From Bacteroidales bacterium (lineage in GTDB: Bacteria; Bacteroidota; Bacteroidia; Bacteroidales; WCHB1-69), in assembly GCA_012838875.1 (NCBI GenBank), contig DUOL01000194.1, positions 1 through 20,939 on the forward strand: 20,939 nt of DNA, in the 5' to 3' direction. The notes beneath the pieces were generated by a model, which was given only the letters and a program-made list of their open reading frames with translations, did not search any database and had not been told where the DNA came from. Both the position numbers and the translations under genes were made by a program. Shown piece by piece: positions 15,129 through 20,939 of the stretch. Within the stretch, counting starts at the first letter, position 1. Every line of letters begins with the position of its first letter.

Positions 15129-15746
15129 TTATTTTACAGCTAAAACCAAAACAGCATCCTCAATTTTCCAGTGAAACAATTGAAAGTTTATTTTCTCATT
15201 GGTCAATTGAATGGTGCCCTCTCCCCTATCTTGAGTCAACTCAAAAATTTCAATTTGAGACGAAAAATCAAGACTTTTCAGTTGATACAACTTATAAGCG
15301 GCTTCTTTCGCTCCCCATAAGATTTGTAAAATTTCCGTTGAATTGGTATCAAACCTATTTATTTCTTGTTGACTAAGGAATCTGGTATATAAATTATGAA
15401 TTTTCGGTCTCAATTGTTCGATATCGACACCTATTCTATTTTCTTTTGAAATGGCGGCTACGGCGTAACTGTCCGAATGAGAAAAGGAAAGTTGCAAATT
15501 GTTCATTTTAGGAGCTCCGTTCTCGGAGTAGAAAACGGAAAGTTTTTGATTCGGCAATAAAGTTGCCAAGGCTTGCCGACAAGCCAATTTCTCCAACCTT
15601 CGTTTAGGAAGTTTTAATGATTTTATATCATCTATTTGTCGTGAATCTAATCGTAAATTGCTAAAAAAAAACTCTTCCGATTCAACTATTTTCCAAACGG
15701 ATAGAGATACGGAAGAGTTTATATTTGTGGTAAAGATTTCGGGCAT
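15129..15746 (-). CDS. 4'-Phosphopantetheinyl transferase superfamily protein
   Basis: 205-residue Sfp/Gsp-type enzyme expected to move the 4'-phosphopantetheine arm of CoA onto a carrier protein (acyl, peptidyl or aryl). The pattern is complete: basic KRRLEKLACRQAL (48-60), SFSHS (87-91), IGVDIE with magnesium ligands D108 and E110, and the WGAKEAAYKLY helix (144-154) with K147, E148 and K152. Length (205) fits the compact pseudo-dimeric form. Its start lies 16 bases after the hpf stop, so it is probably the last gene of an xerC-hpf operon. No polyketide, peptide or fatty-acid synthesis genes are in the window, so the substrate is open; it may serve as the genome's main ACP-activating enzyme. 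Confidence 0.93.
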   Translation of the reverse strand: MPEIFTTNINSSVSLSVWKIVESEEFFFSNLRLDSRQIDDIKSLKLPKRRLEKLACRQALATLLPNQKLSVFYSENGAPKMNNLQLSFSHSDSYAVAAISKENRIGVDIEQLRPKIHNLYTRFLSQQEINRFDTNSTEILQILWGAKEAAYKLYQLKSLDFSSQIEIFELTQDRGEGTIQLTNEKINFQLFHWKIEDAVLVLAVK

Positions 15747-15762
15747 CTTATGATTTCTTCTT

Positions 15763-16062
15763 TTAATTTCCCCGTTCTTTGTCTTTTATTTTTTTCAGCT
15801 GTCGTCTCAATGCTTCCACGGCATTATCGGTAGCTTCTTCAAAAGTTCGGGCAGTTTTTCCGGACATAGCATCATTTCCTCTAATTTTCAAACGTATCTC
15901 TACAGTTTTATTTGTAGGTTTGTCCGTATTTTCAAGTTTTAGGATTACCTCAGCACTCATTATGCCATCATAAACTTTTGTCAATTTTTCAACTTTTTCT
16001 GAAATAAAGTTCTCTAATTTAACATCTGCTTTAAAATGAAGAGCCGAAATTATAATATTCAT
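15763..16062 (-). CDS. hpf: Ribosome hibernation promoting factor, short form (HPF/RaiA family)
   Basis: 99-residue single-domain HPF/YfiA-type protein that binds the 30S decoding channel and inactivates ribosomes in starvation. Recognisable parts: IIISALHFKADVKLENFISE, VEKLTKVYDGIMSAEVILKL, VEIRLKIRGNDAMSGKTA and the basic ALRRQLKKIKDK near the end. It lacks the C-terminal dimerisation domain of long HPF. It lies 14 bases after xerC and has the strongest SD in the window (AAGGAGGT), which is unusual for this phylum. Confidence 0.94.
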   Translation of the reverse strand: MNIIISALHFKADVKLENFISEKVEKLTKVYDGIMSAEVILKLENTDKPTNKTVEIRLKIRGNDAMSGKTARTFEEATDNAVEALRRQLKKIKDKERGN

Positions 16063-16066
16063 AAAG

Positions 16067-16074
16067 ACCTCCTT
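16067..16074 (-). promoter_or_regulatory. Perfect Shine-Dalgarno sequence of hpf
   Basis: AAGGAGGT on the minus strand, four bases before the hpf ATG at 16062; it fully matches the core anti-SD of 16S rRNA. It sits in the 14-base gap between xerC and hpf. Confidence 0.85.
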
Positions 16075-16076
16075 TT

Positions 16077-17018
16077 TTATGCTCGTGGGTGAGCTTGTTT
16101 ATAAATTGATTTTAATTTTTCTATTGAGTTATGTGTATAAACTTGCGTTGCCGCTAAGCTTGTATGACCTAAAATTTCTTTGATTGCGTTAATATCTGCG
16201 CCTTTATTAAGTAAATGAGTGGCGAAAGTATGGCGTAAAGTGTGAGGACTGACCTGTTGCATGTTAGAGACGAGTTGAATATACTTTTTCACAATTCTAT
16301 AAACGGCTTTTGGATACAGTTTATTGGATGTAGAAGTAACAAAAATAAAATCTTCATTGTTCAATTCTCCAAATTTTTCTTTTCTACACGAAAAATAGGT
16401 ATTAAACGCTTTTTTCATCGTATCACCGAAAGGTATAATTCTCTCTTTATTCCGTTTTCCAAGTACTTTCACCGTAGACTCATATAAATCGACATCACGA
16501 TATTTTAAATTAATTAATTCTGAGAGGCGCATTCCCGTAGCATAAAAAAGTTCGAGTATCGTTCTGTCCCTACAACCTTCAAATGTGTCGGGGAAAACAT
16601 CAAGGGAGAAAAGATTTTTCATATCGTTCTGTTCAACATAAACAGGTAATTTCTTGGACGTTTTCATTCCTTGAATTAACGATAGCGGATTTGTCTGCAC
16701 CCGCCCCATTTTATGATGATAATGATAGAACGCTTTTAGCGCACTGATTTTTCTATTTACACTTCTCGGCGTAATTTTGTTATCAATCAATTCGACAATC
16801 CACGTCCGAAACGCCGCACCTTGTATGTCATTGATGTCAATTTTATTGATATAAGCAATAACAGTAGTTGTTGAAATATCTTCTTTTTCTTTCTCAAAGA
16901 GATTCTGTAAATAAAAAGTAAAAAACTGTTTTATATCTTGTTCATACGCTATGACCGTATGTTTGGAGAGACGTTTTTCAAATTGCAAATAGTTCAAAAA
17001 TTGGGTAATAACGTCCAT
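16077..17018 (-). CDS. xerC: Tyrosine recombinase, XerC/XerD type
   Basis: 313-residue tyrosine recombinase, likely the chromosome-dimer resolvase working at dif. The N-terminal SAM-like core-binding domain starts MDVITQFLNYLQFEKRLSKH. The catalytic domain has the first arginine in ATGMRLSELINLK, the HTLRHTFATHLLNKG box (HxxR) and LGHTSLAATQVYTH with the histidine and nucleophilic tyrosine. All catalytic residues are present. The frame is open to a TTG at 17042, but that TTG is part of the -7 box TATCTTTG, so the ATG at 17018 is used. Position between rpsU and hpf is a conserved Bacteroidota arrangement and argues for a housekeeping Xer enzyme, not a phage integrase. Its division of labour with a second Xer protein cannot be judged here. 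Confidence 0.93.
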   Translation of the reverse strand: MDVITQFLNYLQFEKRLSKHTVIAYEQDIKQFFTFYLQNLFEKEKEDISTTTVIAYINKIDINDIQGAAFRTWIVELIDNKITPRSVNRKISALKAFYHYHHKMGRVQTNPLSLIQGMKTSKKLPVYVEQNDMKNLFSLDVFPDTFEGCRDRTILELFYATGMRLSELINLKYRDVDLYESTVKVLGKRNKERIIPFGDTMKKAFNTYFSCRKEKFGELNNEDFIFVTSTSNKLYPKAVYRIVKKYIQLVSNMQQVSPHTLRHTFATHLLNKGADINAIKEILGHTSLAATQVYTHNSIEKLKSIYKQAHPRA

Positions 17019-17039
17019 TGCTTTTCGGTTAGTTATTAG

Positions 17040-17047
17040 CAAAGATA
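17040..17047 (-). promoter_or_regulatory. -7 promoter box of the xerC-hpf operon
   Basis: TATCTTTG on the minus strand, an exact TAnnTTTG match, 21 bases before the xerC ATG and immediately after the rpsU terminator. It gives xerC, hpf and probably the phosphopantetheinyl transferase their own promoter. Confidence 0.6.
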
Positions 17048-17068
17048 GATAAAATTTTAATACAAAAA

Positions 17069-17095
17069 AAAGTTATCTAAAGTTTAGATAACTTT
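17069..17095 (-). terminator. Intrinsic terminator of rpsU
   Basis: Perfect 13-base inverted repeat: AAAGTTATCTAAA (17069-17081) and TTTAGATAACTTT (17083-17095) around one base. On the minus strand it runs into eight consecutive T. It lies 33 bases after the rpsU stop and separates it from xerC. Confidence 0.75.
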
Positions 17096-17128
17096 CTTTT
17101 TTCTAAGTCATTCGTATTTATATTCTTC

Positions 17129-17326
17129 TTACTGGTTTTCTTGTTCAGACAACAATTTCTGAATATAAATCGCTTTCATTTTTTGTTCCCTTCTAATAAC
17201 ACTCGGTTTTGTAAACTTTTGACGATTTCTAAGTTCTTTAACAACACCGGTTTTTTCAAATTTTCTTTTTAATTTTTTTAGGGCTCTGTCTATTGTTTCG
17301 CCTTCTTTAACGGGAACTACAATCAT
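17129..17326 (-). CDS. rpsU: 30S ribosomal protein S21
   Basis: 65-residue bS21 protein. It begins MIVVPVKEGETIDRALKKLK, has the RKFEKTGVVKELRNRQKFTK core and a basic C-terminal helix (PSVIRREQKMKAIYIQKLL). In Bacteroidota ribosomes bS21 helps hide the anti-Shine-Dalgarno sequence of 16S rRNA, and its own mRNA has been reported to use an SD for autoregulation. Consistent with that, AGAGGT lies seven bases before this ATG. It has its own promoter and a strong terminator, so it is a single-gene unit. The order rpsU-xerC-hpf is conserved in the phylum. Confidence 0.97.
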   Translation of the reverse strand: MIVVPVKEGETIDRALKKLKRKFEKTGVVKELRNRQKFTKPSVIRREQKMKAIYIQKLLSEQENQ

Positions 17327-17333
17327 AAAAAAT

Positions 17334-17339
17334 ACCTCT
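17334..17339 (-). promoter_or_regulatory. Shine-Dalgarno sequence of rpsU
   Basis: AGAGGT on the minus strand, seven bases before the ATG at 17326. It stands out because most genes here have none, and fits the known idea of bS21 autoregulation through anti-SD exposure. Confidence 0.65.
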
Positions 17340-17385
17340 TTCTTTAAAAATTAATACTTATTAATACTCTATTTTTATTAGGGTG

Positions 17386-17393
17386 CAAAAATA
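17386..17393 (-). promoter_or_regulatory. -7 promoter box of rpsU
   Basis: TATTTTTG on the minus strand, an exact match to the consensus. The leader to the rpsU ATG would be about 50-55 bases. No clear -33 TTTG is seen at the usual distance. Confidence 0.6.
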
Positions 17394-17486
17394 CACTTTT
17401 TTTCAATAGAAAAACCTTTACTTTAAAAATAAATATTTAAGAAAATATAAAAGATTTATTTTCACATTTTTGCTCTGTTTTTATGT

Positions 17487-17494
17487 TATCTTTG
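17487..17494 (+). promoter_or_regulatory. -7 promoter box of the M4 protease gene
   Basis: TATCTTTG, an exact match, 26 bases before the ATG at 17521. It lies inside an upstream extension of the open frame that begins with TTG at 17470, so that extension is not translated from this promoter. Confidence 0.6.
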
Positions 17495-17520
17495 TTTCCG
17501 TTTTTAAAACCCTTTTTATT

Positions 17521-20500
17521 ATGAAGAAATACATTTTTTTATTTATCATTCTTTTGTGTGGATATTTTTCATTTGCTCAATCCGAGCAACAATTGACATC
17601 TATACATTCTATCGCAACGGTGAAAGGTAACGGAGTTATTGCCAATATTTCTCCCGATTATCAGCTCCCTGCCTCAATTTTTATTGACAAATACAAAACT
17701 CTTCTGGAGTTACAGACCGAGGACGAGATGCGTCTTTTGCAGACTAACCAAGGTCGAAATAATCTAATTCATTATCGTTATCAACATTATTATCAGGACA
17801 TTCCCGTGGAGGGCAGTCAATGGGTGTTACATGAAAAAAACAACCTTGTATATCAACTTACCGGTAAAGTTGTTAAAGGTTTAAATTTATCAACTTCTCC
17901 TCTTATTTCGGCTAAGGATGCTTTACAACTTACTTTAAAGGAATCGAGCGGCACACATTTTGCTTGGGAAAATGAAGGACTGGAAAAAGATTTACAAACT
18001 ATAAAAAATAATCCTTCAGCCACCTATTTCCCTATTCCCGAATTGATTATTTATGATACAAAACACTCTTTCAAAGCAGAAAATTATAAATTGGTGTACA
18101 AAATTTCTATTTTTGTAATAGAGCCGAAAATGTACAATGAGATTATTTATCTTGACGCTCAAACAGGGAAAGTTTTAAAGAAAATTAAAAAAACTAGTTC
18201 CGTAAATAAAGAAGTTCCTGCAGTTACAAGATATAACGGAATAAAAAGAATAACTGTCGATTCTTTGGCACCAAATCTTTACATGCTTCGTAGCAACTCA
18301 CGAGGTTTAGGGAACGGGATTTATACGAAAAATATGAATAATGAAGGATCTATTTTTCAATATTCTACGGAAAATGCCACCGATTTCTTTGAAAATGATA
18401 CTATTTTTGATAGTGATGTCGTTGCCAATTCTGCACATTACGGTGCTGAAATGACGTACGACTACTATTTGTATAAGCATGGACGAAACAGCTATGATGA
18501 CCAAGGGACGCAACTGATGAGCTATGTGCACATGGGACAAAATATGCAAAATGCCTTCTGGAATGGCTCAGCGATGTTCTACGGAGACGGCGTTAATAAT
18601 TATCCATTTACTTTTTTAAGTGTTTGCGGACATGAAATTACACATGGCGTTACGCAATATTCAGCCAATTTAGAATATCAAAATGAGTCCGGGGCATTAA
18701 ACGAGTCATTCAGCGATATTTTTGGAGTTATGATTCACTATTACGCAACCGATACATTGCAATGGACTATTGGTGAAGAACTTAACAGTCCTTTTAGAGA
18801 TTTGTCAAATCCTAATCGCTTTGAAAATCCGGATACGTACTTAGGTAATTATTGGGTTACAGGAACGGAAGATTACGGCGGCGTTCACACCAACTGCGGT
18901 GTCGGCAACTATTGGTTTTACCTGCTAACAGTGGGAGGTAGCGGCGTAAACGACTTTGAAACCCCCTACGACGTTACGGGAATCACGCCGGAAAAAAGTG
19001 AAATTATTGCTTATGAACTATTGACACAATATCTTACCCCTTACTCCGACTACAACGAAGCCTATCTCTATTCACTTGAAGTAGCGGAAAATCTTTATGG
19101 CGATTGTTCCCCCGAAAAACGTTCCGTAGCAGACGCATGGGCGGCTGTCGGCATCGGCTATCCGCTGAAAGATTCCGTAGTCTATATTATGTCTATCCTT
19201 GCACCTACTACAGCCTGTGCCTTGCAAAACAATGAATTAATAACTCTGGAGCTTTTATATAACAGTTGTAATGATACACTACGTAGCGGAACTCCACTCT
19301 TTTTCAAGGTGCAACTGAATCAAGCATTAATAATTTATGATACCGTCTTCTTAGCCCAAGATATTGCACCGGGGCTCTGTACTCTAACCCTTAACAAACC
19401 TTTTGACTTTTCCGCTATCGGAAACCATCGAATTGATATTGAAGTGGGCGTTTACAATAATAATTATACCGCCTCACTTAAAAACTACAACTTTACTAAT
19501 AGAATATATCAAAATAGCGATGTGGGTGTTGCAGAAATTGTAGCCCCCACCTCCTCCTGTTTTCTCACCGACAACTCTCCCGTAACCGTGAAAATCTTCT
19601 TTGATGTTTGTGAAGAAAGAGAAGCCGGCAGCCCGGTCGTTGTTTCATTTACTATTAATGGAAATTATAAAATAACAGACACGATTATATTAGCTCAAGC
19701 AATGACTACCGAGGATACATTACTACACACGTTTTCTCAAGGCGGTAATTTCACACTTAAAAATAAAAATCTGATTCGTGCTTTCACAGAATCTCCCGAC
19801 GATGTAAACGCTACGAATAATATGTGTTCTTTAACCGTTTATAAGCCAAAATCCTTAAATCAAGTTTCGATTATTACTTTCGATGACTCCGGCAATGATG
19901 AGTATTTTTACACTGAAAGTGAAGAGTTTAGCAATGCTTACACCTACCTTTTACCGGATTATGATGATAGAAAAGTATTAAAAATGACTGCCAAAGGCGA
20001 CCCAAGCCTCTATATGTATGATTTAGAATTTGCCGATGACGGTAATTTATGGGAATACAATAAAAAAATGGATAGTAGAGCCAATTTTTGTATTGATGCA
20101 CGAGGCTATGAAGAGTTAGCTTTAGCTTTCAATTTAAAACAAACATCCGGAAAAACTCTGTACGAAATGCTTTTAGGCGGGGATATTCCAAGTGGCTACA
20201 ACCTACTCTATTCAAGCATGATGCGTGTTTTGGTTGATAATGAGGAGATTAGCGGCACATTTGCTCCCAGTACGCCAACGAATGACCCGTTTACTCAACA
20301 TGTTATAGATCTTACACCTTATACGGGTGATGTTTTCATGCTTACTTTTCAATCGAAATGTTTGGCGGCAGACATGAATCTTTTTATGCAAAATTATATA
20401 TTAGACAATGTTTACATTGACAATATAATGTTATGGAATAGTGTGGATATTCCTACTTTTGAGAAAAAAGATTTCCAATTTTCCATCTTCCCTAATCCAA

Positions 20501-20721
20501 ATCAGGGGAAATTTACCGTTTACATTGAATCAAATAAAAATAGAAATGGACGCTTAATTCTTACTGACATTACAGGAAAGTTAATCTTGCAGCAACCCTG
20601 TCAACTTCATGAAGGTGCTCAATGGATAGCTGTGAATGTTTACGGACTAAAAAATGGCATCTATTTTCTTCAAATAGATACGGGAAGTGAAAGACTAGTA
20701 GGTAAAGTTGTAGTTAATTAA
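17521..20721 (+). CDS. Secreted thermolysin-family (M4) metalloprotease with type IX secretion sorting domain
   Basis: 1066-residue zinc protease. A signal peptide (about 1-19, ending FSFA before QSEQQ) is followed by an FTP/PepSY-like propeptide (YRYQHYYQDIPVEGSQWVLH; YLDAQTGKVLKKIKK). The catalytic domain has HEITH (zinc ligands H371 and H375, catalytic E372) and GALNESFSD with the third ligand E395; the 24-residue H371-E395 spacing equals thermolysin's. GGVHTNCG has the transition-state histidine (H456), with Cys where Ser is usual. Two related ~110-residue modules follow, each with a cysteine pair 17 apart (566/583 and 680/697), then a ~270-residue beta-rich stretch. The end is a type A T9SS sorting domain from FSIFPNPNQGKF (about 988) to GLKNGIYFLQI...GKVVVN, which is normally removed on export. 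Start is the ATG at 17521. Likely an extracellular or surface protease for peptide nutrition or virulence; the role is not determinable here. Confidence 0.94.
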   Translation: MKKYIFLFIILLCGYFSFAQSEQQLTSIHSIATVKGNGVIANISPDYQLPASIFIDKYKTLLELQTEDEMRLLQTNQGRNNLIHYRYQHYYQDIPVEGSQWVLHEKNNLVYQLTGKVVKGLNLSTSPLISAKDALQLTLKESSGTHFAWENEGLEKDLQTIKNNPSATYFPIPELIIYDTKHSFKAENYKLVYKISIFVIEPKMYNEIIYLDAQTGKVLKKIKKTSSVNKEVPAVTRYNGIKRITVDSLAPNLYMLRSNSRGLGNGIYTKNMNNEGSIFQYSTENATDFFENDTIFDSDVVANSAHYGAEMTYDYYLYKHGRNSYDDQGTQLMSYVHMGQNMQNAFWNGSAMFYGDGVNNYPFTFLSVCGHEITHGVTQYSANLEYQNESGALNESFSDIFGVMIHYYATDTLQWTIGEELNSPFRDLSNPNRFENPDTYLGNYWVTGTEDYGGVHTNCGVGNYWFYLLTVGGSGVNDFETPYDVTGITPEKSEIIAYELLTQYLTPYSDYNEAYLYSLEVAENLYGDCSPEKRSVADAWAAVGIGYPLKDSVVYIMSILAPTTACALQNNELITLELLYNSCNDTLRSGTPLFFKVQLNQALIIYDTVFLAQDIAPGLCTLTLNKPFDFSAIGNHRIDIEVGVYNNNYTASLKNYNFTNRIYQNSDVGVAEIVAPTSSCFLTDNSPVTVKIFFDVCEEREAGSPVVVSFTINGNYKITDTIILAQAMTTEDTLLHTFSQGGNFTLKNKNLIRAFTESPDDVNATNNMCSLTVYKPKSLNQVSIITFDDSGNDEYFYTESEEFSNAYTYLLPDYDDRKVLKMTAKGDPSLYMYDLEFADDGNLWEYNKKMDSRANFCIDARGYEELALAFNLKQTSGKTLYEMLLGGDIPSGYNLLYSSMMRVLVDNEEISGTFAPSTPTNDPFTQHVIDLTPYTGDVFMLTFQSKCLAADMNLFMQNYILDNVYIDNIMLWNSVDIPTFEKKDFQFSIFPNPNQGKFTVYIESNKNRNGRLILTDITGKLILQQPCQLHEGAQWIAVNVYGLKNGIYFLQIDTGSERLVGKVVVN

Positions 20722-20816
20722 GTTAATTCTAATTATTATTACAAAACTAAAAATATAAGAGAAAATATAATATCTATTTCCTTGAATAAACAATAGTGAA
20801 CGGTTGATTAATAAGG
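20722..20816. other. Short convergent gap after the M4 protease gene
   Basis: AT-rich 95-base gap between two convergent genes. I see no convincing hairpin or other signal in it. Confidence 0.6.
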
Positions 20817-20939
20817 CTAAATTTTCTTTGATATCAGATATTTATTTCTATCATTGGAGGAGCGAGAAATTAATTCTCCCAGAAAACCTGCTAAGAACAA
20901 TTGCAACCCAAGTATCATTGCTAATAAAGCAATATAAAA
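20817..20939 (-). CDS. C-terminal end of a membrane-anchored family 2 glycosyltransferase (partial)
   Basis: The last 40 codons of a minus-strand gene that begins beyond the window. The peptide has a hydrophobic segment (FYIALLAMILGLQLFLAGFL) followed by GELISRSSNDRNKYLISKKI and a TAG stop at 20817-20819. The FLAGFLGELISR...DRNKY ending is typical of DPM1/GtrB-like GT2 enzymes of Bacteroidota that carry two C-terminal membrane helices. The catalytic domain is outside the window, so donor, acceptor and function are unknown. It is convergent with the protease gene. Confidence 0.8.
   Translation of the reverse strand, partial: FYIALLAMILGLQLFLAGFLGELISRSSNDRNKYLISKKI

Noticed and set aside
16077..17018. 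Tyrosine recombinase considered as an integrase of a mobile element
   Set aside because: It is flanked by rpsU and hpf in the conserved Bacteroidota order, has the length and pattern of housekeeping Xer enzymes, and no attachment sites, tRNA gene or phage genes are nearby.
1..20939. tRNA, rRNA, insertion sequences, CRISPR arrays and replication origin
   Set aside because: I looked for cloverleaf sequences, transposase motifs, regular repeats and DnaA-box clusters and saw none; tRNAs expected after hpf in related genomes are absent from the 16-base gap there.

Overview
The window reads as AT-rich chromosomal DNA from a member of the Bacteroidota, probably a lineage that has a type IX secretion system. 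Three things point there: the recurring -7 box TAnnTTTG (usually TATTTTTG or TATCTTTG) in front of most genes, the near absence of Shine-Dalgarno sequences, and an M4 protease ending in a type IX (Por) sorting domain. The protein families and several gene neighbourhoods (rpsU-xerC-hpf, rbfA-lolC/E, rpsL-rpsG-fusA-rpsJ) are also typical of the phylum. I cannot name the genus.

Layout. 1-1483 (-): N-terminal half of full-length glycine dehydrogenase GcvP, cut by the window edge, divergent from rpe (1645-2292, +), a small rubredoxin gene (2340-2507), a CCA-adding/poly(A)-polymerase-like nucleotidyltransferase with an HD domain (2572-3999) and a family 2 glycosyltransferase (4054-5067). Next come a GC-rich palindromic repeat (copy 1, 5160-5328), a two-gene ATPase/RloB cassette of probable defence function (5413-7357, -) and recG (7505-9613, -). 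A second, inverted copy of the repeat (9720-9884) lies between recG and the ribosomal operon rpsL-rpsG-fusA-rpsJ (10009-13456, +). A convergent minus-strand block follows, read from right to left: rpsU, xerC, hpf, a 4'-phosphopantetheinyl transferase, rbfA and a LolC/LolE-type permease (17326 down to 13481). The window closes with the secreted M4 protease (17521-20721, +) and the last 40 codons of a membrane-anchored family 2 glycosyltransferase (20817-20939, -).

How the genes relate. The core is translation: S12, S7, EF-G, S10, S21, hibernation factor HPF and RbfA. In the Bacteroidota gene order I know, rpsU-xerC-hpf leads into tRNAs, tuf, secE, nusG, rplKAJL and rpoBC, then rpsL-rpsG-fusA-rpsJ, then rplC onward. 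Here both fragments are present but on opposite strands, and the usual partners are missing at each junction, so the superoperon has been broken up locally. Three of the four genes with a clear Shine-Dalgarno sequence (fusA, hpf, rpsU) belong to this translation group; the fourth is the ATPase of the RloAB-like cassette.

The least ordinary features are the two copies of the structured repeat, which keep an identical 31-base central hairpin inside arms of different sequence that still pair, and the RloAB-like cassette. With recG, the cassette occupies a minus-strand block bracketed by the two inverted repeat copies.
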